From: JBBDNT01 sp040877445
GTDB lineage: Bacteria; Planctomycetota; Planctomycetia; Planctomycetales; Planctomycetaceae
Assembly (NCBI GenBank): GCA_040877445.1
Contig: JBBDNT010000252.1
Span: 1 to 14,068, forward strand
DNA: 14,068 nucleotides
Direction of reading: 5' to 3'
Shown: piece by piece, positions 1 through 7,853 of the stretch
Layout: every line of letters begins with the position of its first letter
How positions within the stretch are numbered: position 1 is the stretch's first letter
The notes under the pieces: model-generated
The model's input: only the letters and a program-made list of their open reading frames with translations
Told to the model about the DNA's origin: nothing
Database searches by the model: none
Translations under genes and position numbers: made by a program

Positions 1-51
1 CGCGGGCGCTAAACCGCAAGCGTCCACGGACGCCAATCCTCAACAACCCTC

Positions 52-93
52 AACTGACAACCGACAACTGACAACTGACAACTGACAACCGAC
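52..93. repeat. Heptad tandem repeat, AAC(T/C)GAC x6
   Basis: Six back-to-back 7-bp units lie here: AACTGAC, AACCGAC, AACTGAC x3, AACCGAC. The array ends 2 bp before the first possible ATG of the downstream ABC ATPase gene. There is no spacer and no variation in unit length, so this is a simple short tandem repeat and not CRISPR. It is the first of five period-7 arrays in the window. Confidence 0.95.
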
Positions 94-94
94 C

Positions 95-823
95 ATGCCG
101 GAAATCCTCCCCATGTCCCAACCGCAGCTCTCCGCGATCGCCGTCGAGAAGGCCTATCGCAAGGGGCAGCACAAGGTTCCCGTGCTGCACGGCGTCAACC
201 TCACGGCGCACACCGGCGAGTTCCTGTCGATCGTCGGGCAGTCCGGCTCCGGCAAGAGCACGCTGCTGCACCTGATGGGACTGCTCGACGCCCCCGACGT
301 GGGCGAAGTGCGGCTCGACGGCAAGCGGATCGACGATCTCCCCGCCTCGACCCGCGATGAAATCCGCAATCGGGTGTTCGGCTTCGTGTTCCAGTTCTAT
401 CATCTGCTTCCCGAGTTGAACTTGCTCGAGAACGTGCTTTCGCCGCTGATGATCCGCCACTCGCTGCCCGCCTACTGGCGAAGGCGGAAGGAGTTCACCG
501 CGCAAGCGAAGGAGATCATCGCCCGCGTGGGGCTGGATCATCGGTTGAAGCACCGCCCGAAAGAGCTTTCCGGGGGCGAGATGCAGCGGGCCGCCATCGC
601 CCGGGCCCTCGTCGCCCGCCCGCCGGTGCTGCTCGCCGACGAGCCGACGGGAAACCTCGACCGCGAGACGGGGGCCGGCATCATGGCCCTGTTGCGGAAC
701 TTGAACGAGCAGGAGGGGCTGACTATCATCATGGTCACCCACGACGAATCCGTGGCCCGCCAGGCGCATCGCACCGTCTGCCTGACGGAAGGCCGCGTGC
801 AGAAGCTCGCGGAAGCGGCGTGA
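95..823 (+). CDS. lolD: ABC transporter ATP-binding protein, LolD/MacB type
   Basis: ATPase subunit of an ABC system of the lipoprotein-release / MacB class. It would power an FtsX-like inner-membrane permease, which is not in this window. The 242 residues are a complete nucleotide-binding domain. Walker A is GQSGSGKST at 48-56, the Q-loop glutamine is Q100 within FVFQFYHLLPE, the signature LSGGEMQ is at 158-164, Walker B VLLADEPTGNLD ends at 189 with E183 as catalytic glutamate, and the H-loop is H216. LSGGEMQRAAIARAL and DEPTGNLD are typical of the LolD/MacB/FtsE class. No Shine-Dalgarno sequence precedes either ATG. Starting at 113 (Met7) would leave 14 residues before YRKG, a normal length, so that start is equally plausible. 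The permease is presumably further upstream. LolD proper versus a MacB-like exporter cannot be settled without the partner. Confidence 0.9.
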   Translation: MPEILPMSQPQLSAIAVEKAYRKGQHKVPVLHGVNLTAHTGEFLSIVGQSGSGKSTLLHLMGLLDAPDVGEVRLDGKRIDDLPASTRDEIRNRVFGFVFQFYHLLPELNLLENVLSPLMIRHSLPAYWRRRKEFTAQAKEIIARVGLDHRLKHRPKELSGGEMQRAAIARALVARPPVLLADEPTGNLDRETGAGIMALLRNLNEQEGLTIIMVTHDESVARQAHRTVCLTEGRVQKLAEAA

Positions 824-832
824 ACAAGGAAA

Positions 833-1036
833 ACCACGAAGGCACGAAGATCGGCGAGGTGAGCCGCTCGGGAATTGGCGACTTCGAATCGGTGGATCGT
901 GCTCCCTTTCCTGCTTCGCGAGCTTCGCGCCCTTCTGTTCCGAATCCTGATCGAACAGAAGGACGCCAAGGCCGCGAACAGCACGAGCAAGAGTGGACTC
1001 GTGAATTCTCCCTTCGTGTGTTGGTGTCTTTGTGGT
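833..1036. repeat. MITE-like inverted-repeat element between lolD and ilvE
   Basis: The gap between the ABC gene and ilvE holds a nested inverted structure and no convincing gene. The outer ends are 833-849 (ACCACGAAGGCACGAAG) and 1011-1036, whose reverse complement begins ACCACAAAGACAC; 11 of the first 13 bases match. Inside, 911-940 and 953-981 are an imperfect inverted repeat around a perfect 9-bp stem (932-940 CTTCTGTTC with 953-961 GAACAGAAG) and a 12-nt loop. There is no transposase and no obvious target duplication. It could be a small non-autonomous element or a dispersed intergenic repeat of this lineage. Confidence 0.55.
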
Positions 1037-1118
1037 GATGCGAGTTCTTTCGATCATCGCATTTCGCTGACGCCCCGTGGCCGTGTTCTCTTTCGCCGCA
1101 CTTCGATCGACTTCCCCC

Positions 1119-1982
1119 ATGCCCGAATCCGTCGTCTTCATCAACGGTGAACTCGTTCCCTCGCACGAGGCGAAGATCAGCGTCTTCGACCACGGCCTGC
1201 TGTACGGCAGCGGCGTGTTCGAAGGCATTCGCGTCTACGACGGCAAGCCGTTTTTGCTGAAGGACCACATCGACCGGCTGTACGAAGGGGCCCGCGCGAT
1301 CCGGCTCGAAATCCCCATCGCGCACGCCGCGATGATGCAGGCGGTCGTCGAGACGGTGCAGGCGAACGGCCTCGATGGCGGCTACGTGCGGCTGATCGTC
1401 ACGCGCGGCGCGGGGACGCTCGGTCTCGACATCCGCGAGACGAGCAACCCGCAGGTCATCATCATCGCCGCGAACATCGCGCTCTATCCGCCGGAAGTGT
1501 ACGAGAACGGCCTGCGGCTCGTGACGGCGAGCACCATCCGCAATCACAACGCGGCCCTCAGCCCGCAGATCAAGTCGCTCAACTACCTCAACAACATCCT
1601 CGCGAAGATCGAAGGCTCCGACGCCGGTTGCGTCGAAGCGCTGATGCTCAATCACAAGGGGGACGTCGCCGAATGCACCGGCGACAACATCTTCATCGTC
1701 AAGAACGGCGTGCTGAAGACGCCGCCCCCCGACGCGGGTATTCTCGTGGGCATCACCCGCAACACGGTGATGCAACTCGCCGAGAAGGCCGGGATTCCGG
1801 TGCGCGAGGCGACGATGATCCGCCACGAAATCTACACCGCCGACGAATGCTTCCTGACGGGGACCGCCGCGGAAGTGGTGGCAGTGACGTCGCTCGACGG
1901 CCGCCCGATCGGCGCGGGCAAACCCGGCCCGATCACGCAGCGGCTGCTGGGGCTGTTCCGCGAGTTCATCGCGGCGCAGTAG
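1119..1982 (+). CDS. ilvE: Branched-chain amino acid aminotransferase
   Basis: PLP-dependent class IV transaminase, the last step of valine, leucine and isoleucine synthesis (2-oxo acid plus glutamate). It is cytosolic. The ATG at 1119 gives 287 residues, the usual IlvE length. A GTG at 1077 in the same frame would add 14 residues (MAVFSFAALRSTSP) with no family resemblance, so it was rejected. Landmarks in the 287-residue numbering: DHGLLYGSGVFEGIR at 24-38, the PLP-binding lysine K152 in IKSLNYLNN, E185 in AECTGDNIF contacting the pyridine nitrogen, and TGTAAEV at 247-253. The order and spacing match the IlvE group; D-amino-acid transaminase or ADC lyase are less likely given the SLNYLNN context. 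Its neighbours are not isoleucine/valine genes, so it appears to be a stand-alone unit. No clear ribosome-binding site is visible. Confidence 0.93.
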   Translation: MPESVVFINGELVPSHEAKISVFDHGLLYGSGVFEGIRVYDGKPFLLKDHIDRLYEGARAIRLEIPIAHAAMMQAVVETVQANGLDGGYVRLIVTRGAGTLGLDIRETSNPQVIIIAANIALYPPEVYENGLRLVTASTIRNHNAALSPQIKSLNYLNNILAKIEGSDAGCVEALMLNHKGDVAECTGDNIFIVKNGVLKTPPPDAGILVGITRNTVMQLAEKAGIPVREATMIRHEIYTADECFLTGTAAEVVAVTSLDGRPIGAGKPGPITQRLLGLFREFIAAQ

Positions 1983-1993
1983 GGGGGGAATGG

Positions 1994-2002
1994 TGTTATG
2001 AT
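1994..2002 (+). promoter_or_regulatory. Candidate extended -10 promoter (TGTTATGAT)
   Basis: TGT followed by TATGAT fits the extended -10 form TGn-TATAAT. It begins 12 bases after the ilvE stop and about 67 bases before the start at 2069. No good -35 is seen. It would give the two-gene unit downstream its own promoter. Confidence 0.35.
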
Positions 2003-2068
2003 TGCGGGGAACGACAGTTCGATCGATTCCTTTGTGACGACGATCACGAACCATCGGGAGGCGGCGAA

Positions 2069-2260
2069 ATGGCAACGGAACTGGACCTGTGTCACACTCA
2101 CTCGCCCAGCGCTCGGAATGACGAGGCAGAGAGAGTCGGCGCGCCTCTGAGCGAACGCGAGATCGAGCTTTACGTTCAACTTCAGCCGAAGAAGGTTCGT
2201 CGAACGACGGTTCGGATCGTTCGGCGCAGCAAGGCCCGCCCGAACCCGATTCTGGACTGA
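2069..2260 (+). CDS. Small hypothetical protein (63 aa), first gene of a two-gene unit
   Basis: I do not recognise this protein. The case that it is a gene: an excellent ribosome-binding site, GGGAGG at 2056-2061, 7 bases before the ATG; an open frame with its own stop; and a second ORF starting only 4 bases after that stop. It has 63 residues. The N-terminal half is acidic to neutral, with one Cys and two His in LCHTHSP at residues 7-13. The C-terminal 25 residues are strongly basic (QPKKVRRTTVRIVRRSKARP), suggesting nucleic-acid or membrane-surface contact. There is no signal peptide or membrane span. The pairing of a small basic protein with a larger partner is loosely like a toxin-antitoxin operon, but nothing in the sequence shows that function. 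Confidence 0.65.
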   Translation: MATELDLCHTHSPSARNDEAERVGAPLSEREIELYVQLQPKKVRRTTVRIVRRSKARPNPILD

Positions 2261-2264
2261 CCTC

Positions 2265-2837
2265 ATGTCGGAATCGACAAAGGAGTACCCGTGGTATGCA
2301 GTCGTCGCGGGCGACACCATCGAGCAAGGCGACCTGTTGCTCGACTTCGATGTGTTCGTCCCGGGGTCCGATGGGTCACCGGAAGCGCTGGAGTTGGAGG
2401 GGGAACTCAAGACGTTCGACCTGGTGGTGATGACGCAGACTTGCGACATAGGGCATGGCAAGGTCCGAAGCCTCCTCCTGTGCCCTTGGTGGGAGCTCTG
2501 GCGATTCATCGAGGCGGCGAAAGAGCGAGGCGAGAAGAACTGGGGAAGGGATCAACGCGAGGCATTGCGCCGCGGGAATCTTCCCGGTTATCACTTGCTC
2601 GACTCGGCGTCCTTCGACGATCTGCGGATCGGCTTGGGAGTGGTGGACTTTCACGAGGTCTACACCGCACCGACCGATCGGGTTCGCGAGTTCGCGAAGC
2701 AGGCGGTGAAGCGGCTCCGCCTTTGCCCGCCCTACAGGGAGCACCTTGCCCAGGCATTCGCTCGCTTCTTCATGCGCGTCGGGCTACCGGCCGATATTCC
2801 GGCAGAACGCCTGAAGGCGCCTCCGGCGACGGAATGA
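2265..2837 (+). CDS. Conserved hypothetical protein with MTQTCD motif
   Basis: A 190-residue soluble protein of unknown function, translated 4 bases after the small gene and probably coupled to it. Features: PWYAVVAGDTIEQGDLLLDF near the N-terminus (9-28), a hydrophobic strand running into VVMTQTCDIGHGKV (54-67) with Cys60 and Asp61, LLCPWWEL (71-78), then VREFAKQAVKRLRLCPPYRE (140-159) and an aromatic C-terminal helix LAQAFARFFMRVGLP (161-175). From memory, proteins sharing the GD-x-x-x-QGD start, a (S/T)Q-(S/T)CD centre and the PPYREHLxQAFARFFMRVGLP end occur in several phyla and are annotated only as hypothetical. That pattern implies a real, conserved family. There is no known catalytic signature, signal peptide or transmembrane helix. 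Interestingly the segment after position 120 is the best conserved in memory, so it may hold the core function. Confidence 0.75.
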   Translation: MSESTKEYPWYAVVAGDTIEQGDLLLDFDVFVPGSDGSPEALELEGELKTFDLVVMTQTCDIGHGKVRSLLLCPWWELWRFIEAAKERGEKNWGRDQREALRRGNLPGYHLLDSASFDDLRIGLGVVDFHEVYTAPTDRVREFAKQAVKRLRLCPPYREHLAQAFARFFMRVGLPADIPAERLKAPPATE

Positions 2838-2951
2838 TCGGGCCGTTCCCGCGGACCTTGCGCATCTTCATGCGGTCTCACGGCCGAATGGATCGTCCGA
2901 TCGAGGGTTCGGCTTCTGGGAGCCGGCGTGCTCCACCGGGAACACGAGCGT

Positions 2952-2980
2952 TTGACACCGCTTCCGGGCACTTTTAAGAT
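2952..2980 (+). promoter_or_regulatory. Sigma-70-type promoter of acsA (TTGACA-N17-TAAGAT)
   Basis: A perfect -35 hexamer TTGACA at 2952-2957 is followed after exactly 17 bases by TAAGAT at 2975-2980. Transcription would start near 2987, leaving a leader of about 129 bases before the acsA ATG. This is the strongest promoter match in the window. Confidence 0.7.
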
Positions 2981-3025
2981 CGCAGGTTCCCTCGTCGGCG
3001 AGCGAAGGCGCCCGTCCGGGATCCG

Positions 3026-3057
3026 CCGGTCGCGCTCGGTCGATTCGGATCGACCGG
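3026..3057 (+). promoter_or_regulatory. Hairpin with alternative pairing in the acsA leader
   Basis: CGGTCGAT (3037-3044) and ATCGACCG (3049-3056) form a perfect 8-bp stem closed by a TCGG loop. CCGGTCG at 3026-3032 can instead pair with CGACCGG at 3051-3057, so two mutually exclusive folds are possible. It lies between the promoter and the acsA start. It matches no riboswitch that I recognise. Confidence 0.35.
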
Positions 3058-3115
3058 CGATGTCCTTGCTTCGCGCCCGCGCCGCCGCCCGCACCGCACA
3101 GGAGAAGCCGACACC

Positions 3116-5065
<1,950 letters not shown>

Positions 5066-5077
5066 GGGTGGAAGGTC

Positions 5078-5108
5078 AGTACTGAGTACTGAGTACTCAG
5101 TACTCAGT
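5078..5108. repeat. Heptad array AGTACT(G/C) x4 forming a perfect palindrome
   Basis: Two AGTACTG units are followed by two AGTACTC units and a partial unit, starting 13 bases after the acsA stop. Because the two unit types are reverse complements in register, 5081-5108 is a perfect 28-bp palindrome. It could fold as a long hairpin in RNA and may end acsA transcription, although no T-run follows. The same AGTACTC unit recurs at 5684-5711, on the other side of the next gene. Confidence 0.93.
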
Positions 5109-5176
5109 GCAGCTCGACTGCCTCTTGGGTTTATACTGCACCATCACCCCCTTGGTTCTTCCCGCGGAGGCTGCTC

Positions 5177-5670
5177 ATGGCGTCCGTCCAACTTTTCACG
5201 GGCCTCATTTCCTGGCAGAAGGCGCGGCAGTGGTCGAAGGCGATCTTCCAGCGAACGAAGGATCAACCGTTTCGAAGCGACCGCCGTCTGGTCGTGCAGA
5301 TCAACGACTCTTCCGAATCGGTCATGTCGAATATCGCCGAGGGCTTCGGTCGCGGGACGCAAGGTGAATTCGTGATGTTTCTCGGCTACGCGATCGGGAG
5401 CCTCAACGAAATGCAATCGCACCTGTGCGCCGCCTACGACCGGGAATACCTGACTCGCGAAGACTTCAAGCGACTCTTCGCCGACGGAACGGAAATCCGG
5501 AAATCCGGAAAATCACCGTCGGGTTCATCAAGTCGATGGTGATGCCGAAATCCGGCGTGAAGAATATCCGCAAAGTCGTGCCCTGGTCCGAGCAGGTGTG
5601 GGAACACTACGAGCGCATCACGGGTGAGCGACGACCGGAGATGTTTCGACCGAATAACGACGCGGAGTGA
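5177..5670 (+). pseudogene. Four-helix-bundle protein gene (S23/bAvd-like), frameshifted
   Basis: The frame from 5177 encodes a four-helix-bundle protein of the 23S-rRNA-intervening-sequence / bAvd-like family. Recognisable parts are WQKARQWSKAIFQRTK, the family hallmark SVMSNIAEGFGRGTQGEFVMFLGYAIGSLNE (read at about residues 48-78) and DREYLTREDFKRLFADGTEIRK. A good ribosome-binding site, GGAGG at 5166-5170, lies 6 bases before the ATG, and a weak -10 TATACT is at 5132-5137. After EIRK the frame is broken and stops at 5540-5542 with a non-family tail. The lost end (ITVGFIKSMVMPKSGVKNIRK and on to FRPNNDAE) continues in the next frame to 5670. The cause is an 8-bp tandem duplication at 5491-5506; removing one copy restores a 161-residue protein. 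It could be a recent pseudogene, a slippage-switched gene or a sequencing artefact. The family's function is not established; some members act as accessory proteins of diversity-generating retroelements, but no reverse transcriptase is nearby. Confidence 0.85.
5491..5506 (+). repeat. 8-bp tandem duplication causing a frameshift
   Basis: GGAAATCC occurs twice in direct succession (5491-5498, 5499-5506), followed by the near-copy GGAAAATC. Eight is not a multiple of three. The upstream frame reads GAA ATC CGG AAA and the downstream frame resumes GAA ATC CGG AAA ATC ACC, so one unit is the extra one. Confidence 0.9.
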
Positions 5671-5683
5671 TCGCCGATTCCAG

Positions 5684-5778
5684 AGTACTCAGTACTCAGT
5701 ACTCAGTACTCGGTACTGGGTACTGGGTACTGGGTACTGGGTACTGGGTACTGGGTACTGGGTACTGGGTACTGGGTA
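5684..5778. repeat. Heptad array AGTACTC x4 then GGTACTG x9
   Basis: Thirteen uninterrupted 7-bp units plus GGTA: four AGTACTC (5684-5711), then nine GGTACTG (5712-5774) and a partial unit. The change of unit type is abrupt. It lies 13 bases after the end of the four-helix-bundle gene and about 50 bases before thrC. Units of the first type are identical to those at 5092-5105. Six-base AGTACT cores are self-complementary, so the left third can fold on itself. Confidence 0.95.
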
Positions 5779-5819
5779 TCGAACGCTGAAACCGGTGCTC
5801 TGAATTCGCCCCCCCAACC

Positions 5820-5823
5820 GGAG
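5820..5823 (+). promoter_or_regulatory. Ribosome-binding site fixing the AUU start of thrC
   Basis: GGAG at 5820-5823 is separated by 8 bases from the ATT at 5832. It is the only Shine-Dalgarno-like sequence between the in-frame stop at 5787-5789 and the zinc-binding cysteines of threonine synthase, and it supports ATT as initiator. Confidence 0.5.
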
Positions 5824-5831
5824 CCCATTCC

Positions 5832-7241
5832 ATTTCCTCGACCATTCCCACCACTTCCGCCTTCCAGCGCTGCATCGCCCCCGATTGCGCCGCGACCTTC
5901 GCCGTCGACGAAACGCACGTCGCTTGTCCCGAATGCGGGGGGCTGCTCGATGTCGTCTACGAGTGGGACCGCCTTCCGGTGCCGAAGTCGCTTCGCGAAT
6001 TCGAGGCCCGCTGGGGCAGCCGCCGCGATCCCGCCGACTTCAGCGGCGTGTGGCGGTTTCGCGAATTGCTGCCGTTCGCGCCGCAAGACCGCATCGTCAC
6101 CATCGGCGAGGGGCAGACGATCCTCCAGCGGTCCGATTCCGTCGCGAAGTACGTCGGCCTTGATGCCGGCCAGTTGTTCCTGCAGTACGAGGGGCTGAAC
6201 CCCTCCGGCAGCTTCAAGGACAACGGCATGACCGCCGCCGCCACCCACGCCCGAATGGTGGGGGCGAAGATCGCGGCGTGCGCCTCGACCGGCAACACGA
6301 GCGCCTCGCTCGCCGTCTACGCCGCGACGACCGGGCTGTTCCGCGTGGTGGTGTTCGTCGGCAGCGGAAAGATCGCCTTCGGCAAGCTGTCGCAGGCGCT
6401 CGATTACGGCGCGATCACGTTGCAGATCGAAGGGGACTTCGACGACGCCCTGCGGCAGGTCCGCGACGTCTGCGCCGCCGAGCGGATCTACCTGTGCAAC
6501 AGCGTCAACCCCTTCCGACTGGAAGGGCAGAAGACGATCATGTACCGCGTGCTCGAAGGACTCGACTGGGAAGTCCCCGACTGGATCGTCGTGCCCGGCG
6601 GGAACCTCGGCAACTCGAGCGCGTTCGGCAAGGCGTTTACCGAACTGAAGGAACTCGGCCTGATCGATCGCATCCCGCGATTGGCGGTCATCAACGCCGC
6701 CGGGGCGAATACGCTCGCCAGGCTGGTCAACCAAAACGGCCTGCGCTGGAACGGCGGCCGTCCCGATCGCGCCGCGATCGACGCCTTCTATGCCGAGATG
6801 GACCGCGAGCATCGCAAAGCCTCGACGATCGCCAGCGCCATCGAGATCAACCGCCCGGTGAATCTCGAAAAATGCCTGCGTGCGCTCGACACGTGCGACG
6901 GCGTCGTCCGCGAGGTGAGCGACCAGGAAATCCTCGACGCCAAGGCGCAGGTCGGCGCGGGAGGCTTCGGCTGCGAGCCGGCAAGCGCCGCGAGCGTTGC
7001 CGGCGCGCTCGCTCTTAGGAAAGAAGGTGTGATTGCGCAGGGCGACCGTGTGGTCTGCATCCTCACCGGGCATCAGCTCAAGGATCCGAACGCGACGGTG
7101 GCGTATCATTCGTCGCAGGAAGGAAATCTCGACGACTGGATGACCCAGCGCGGCCTCGCCGCCGCCCCGCACGCGAACCGCCCAGTGGTGGTCCCGAACG
7201 ATTTCGGGAAAATCGTGGAAGTTCTGCGGACGTTCGGATAG
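5832..7241 (+). CDS. thrC: Threonine synthase with N-terminal zinc ribbon, AUU start
   Basis: PLP enzyme converting O-phospho-homoserine to threonine. From the ATT at 5832 the product has 469 residues. A four-cysteine zinc ribbon comes first (C14, C19, C32, C35: RCIAPDC and ACPECGG), then the fold-type II catalytic domain: PLP lysine K129 in NPSGSFKDNG, STGNTS at 152-157, the phosphate-binding GGNLGN at 256-261, and GGFGCEPASAASVAG near 378-392. No ATG, GTG or TTG occurs in frame between the stop at 5787 and GTG 5979. Starting at 5979 would remove the zinc ribbon and about 49 residues of coding sequence, so I prefer ATT 5832, which has GGAG 8 bases upstream; ATT 5844 is a weaker option. The heptad array ends 53 bases upstream. 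A toxin-antitoxin pair begins 33 bases after its stop. Function is near certain; the exact start is not. Confidence 0.93.
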   Translation: MSSTIPTTSAFQRCIAPDCAATFAVDETHVACPECGGLLDVVYEWDRLPVPKSLREFEARWGSRRDPADFSGVWRFRELLPFAPQDRIVTIGEGQTILQRSDSVAKYVGLDAGQLFLQYEGLNPSGSFKDNGMTAAATHARMVGAKIAACASTGNTSASLAVYAATTGLFRVVVFVGSGKIAFGKLSQALDYGAITLQIEGDFDDALRQVRDVCAAERIYLCNSVNPFRLEGQKTIMYRVLEGLDWEVPDWIVVPGGNLGNSSAFGKAFTELKELGLIDRIPRLAVINAAGANTLARLVNQNGLRWNGGRPDRAAIDAFYAEMDREHRKASTIASAIEINRPVNLEKCLRALDTCDGVVREVSDQEILDAKAQVGAGGFGCEPASAASVAGALALRKEGVIAQGDRVVCILTGHQLKDPNATVAYHSSQEGNLDDWMTQRGLAAAPHANRPVVVPNDFGKIVEVLRTFG

Positions 7242-7274
7242 GCTGAATGGTGTCGAGATCATCAGGAGTTTGCG

Positions 7275-7514
7275 ATGACGACCCTGCTGCAGCGCGCACT
7301 CGCCAGAATCGAGAGTCTTCCTCCCGCGGACCAGGATGCCATCGCGTCCCGGTTGCTTGCGGAAGTCGAGGACGAAGACCAATGGAACGCCCGCTTCGCC
7401 GCGACGACCGAAGGGCAGTGGGAGCGGCTTGCCGAGAAGGTGCGGATCGAGGTCGCGGCTGACGGAACTCGTCCACTGGAGGACAGCTTTCCGTCCGACG
7501 AGCGTTCGCGATGA
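7275..7514 (+). CDS. Antitoxin-like protein of a type II toxin-antitoxin pair
   Basis: A 79-residue acidic protein, MTTLLQRALARIESLPPADQDAIASRLLAEVEDE and so on. The LPxxDQDAIASRLLxE helix followed by EDQWNARFAATT and WERLAEKV is a pattern I associate with small antitoxins encoded just before RelE/ParE toxins. AGGAG at 7264-7268 lies 6 bases before the ATG. Its stop overlaps the start of the toxin gene by 4 bases (ATGA, 7511-7514), so translation is coupled. It should neutralise the toxin by direct binding and probably help repress the operon. No classic DNA-binding motif is visible by eye. The short gap to thrC leaves little room for a separate promoter, so some transcription may come through thrC. 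Confidence 0.75.
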   Translation: MTTLLQRALARIESLPPADQDAIASRLLAEVEDEDQWNARFAATTEGQWERLAEKVRIEVAADGTRPLEDSFPSDERSR

Positions 7515-7780
7515 AGTCGGTCACCACGAGGACCTTCCGCGAGCGTCTTGCCCGTCTCCCCGCCGAAGTGGTTCAACAGGCATCGCGCGCCTACGGGATC
7601 TGGAAATCCGATCCTTGGCATCCGAGCCTGCAATTCAAGCGGGTCAGCGCAACCCAGCCGATCTACTCCGTGCGCGTCGGATTGGGGTATCGGGCGCTCG
7701 GACAATGGGAAGAGGACACGATCACCTGGTTCTGGATCGGCACGCATGCCGAGTACGACACGCTTCTTGGGCGACTGTGA
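7511..7780 (+). CDS. RelE/ParE-family toxin
   Basis: An 89-residue basic protein with the compact toxin fold pattern: two N-terminal helices (TFRERLARLPAEVVQQASRAYGIW), then WKSDPWHPSLQFKRV, the strand pair IYSVRVGLGYRALG, and the C-terminal strand TITWFWIGTHAEYDTLL. YSVRVGxGYRALG and WFWIGxHxEYDxLL are characteristic of a RelE/ParE superfamily branch common in soil and aquatic bacteria. It begins inside the antitoxin stop codon. The target could be mRNA at the ribosome (RelE-like) or gyrase (ParE-like); the sequence does not decide. Length and motifs appear intact, so the pair is probably functional. Confidence 0.85.
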   Translation: MKSVTTRTFRERLARLPAEVVQQASRAYGIWKSDPWHPSLQFKRVSATQPIYSVRVGLGYRALGQWEEDTITWFWIGTHAEYDTLLGRL

Positions 7781-7786
7781 CGTTCG

Positions 7787-7800
7787 CGTGTCATGACACG
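7787..7800. repeat. Perfect 14-bp palindrome after the toxin gene
   Basis: CGTGTCATGACACG is its own reverse complement and starts 7 bases after the toxin stop. It may be an operator-like site or part of the transcription end between two converging genes. It is short enough that chance is possible. Confidence 0.5.
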
Positions 7801-7818
7801 TTGAGGCCGCGCCGCCGC

Positions 7819-7853
7819 GACCGTTCGGCGCATGAGCCGCAGCGTCAACGGTC
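7819..7853. terminator. Candidate bidirectional terminator hairpin
   Basis: GACCGTT (7819-7825) pairs with AACGGTC (7847-7853), and inside it CGGC (7826-7829) pairs with GCCG (7836-7839), with a 7-nt bulge on the right side. It sits exactly between the converging toxin and lipoprotein genes, touching the lipoprotein stop. No T-run follows on either strand, so it is not a classical intrinsic terminator. Confidence 0.4.

Noticed and set aside
1077..1118. GTG start for ilvE adding 14 residues
   Set aside because: The extra residues do not resemble the family, and the ATG at 1119 gives the normal N-terminus.
50..1228. Minus-strand frame ending in a repetitive SVVSCQLSVVS tail
   Set aside because: The tail is the heptad array in translation; the body is antisense to the ABC ATPase and part of ilvE.
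5177..5670. Diversity-generating retroelement, suggested by the bAvd-like protein
   Set aside because: No reverse transcriptase, template repeat or variable repeat is present, and the flanking genes are housekeeping.
5703..7382. Long minus-strand frame antisense to thrC with a repetitive tail
   Set aside because: Its C-terminal PVPSTQY repeats are simply the translated heptad array, and the rest is the complement of threonine synthase.
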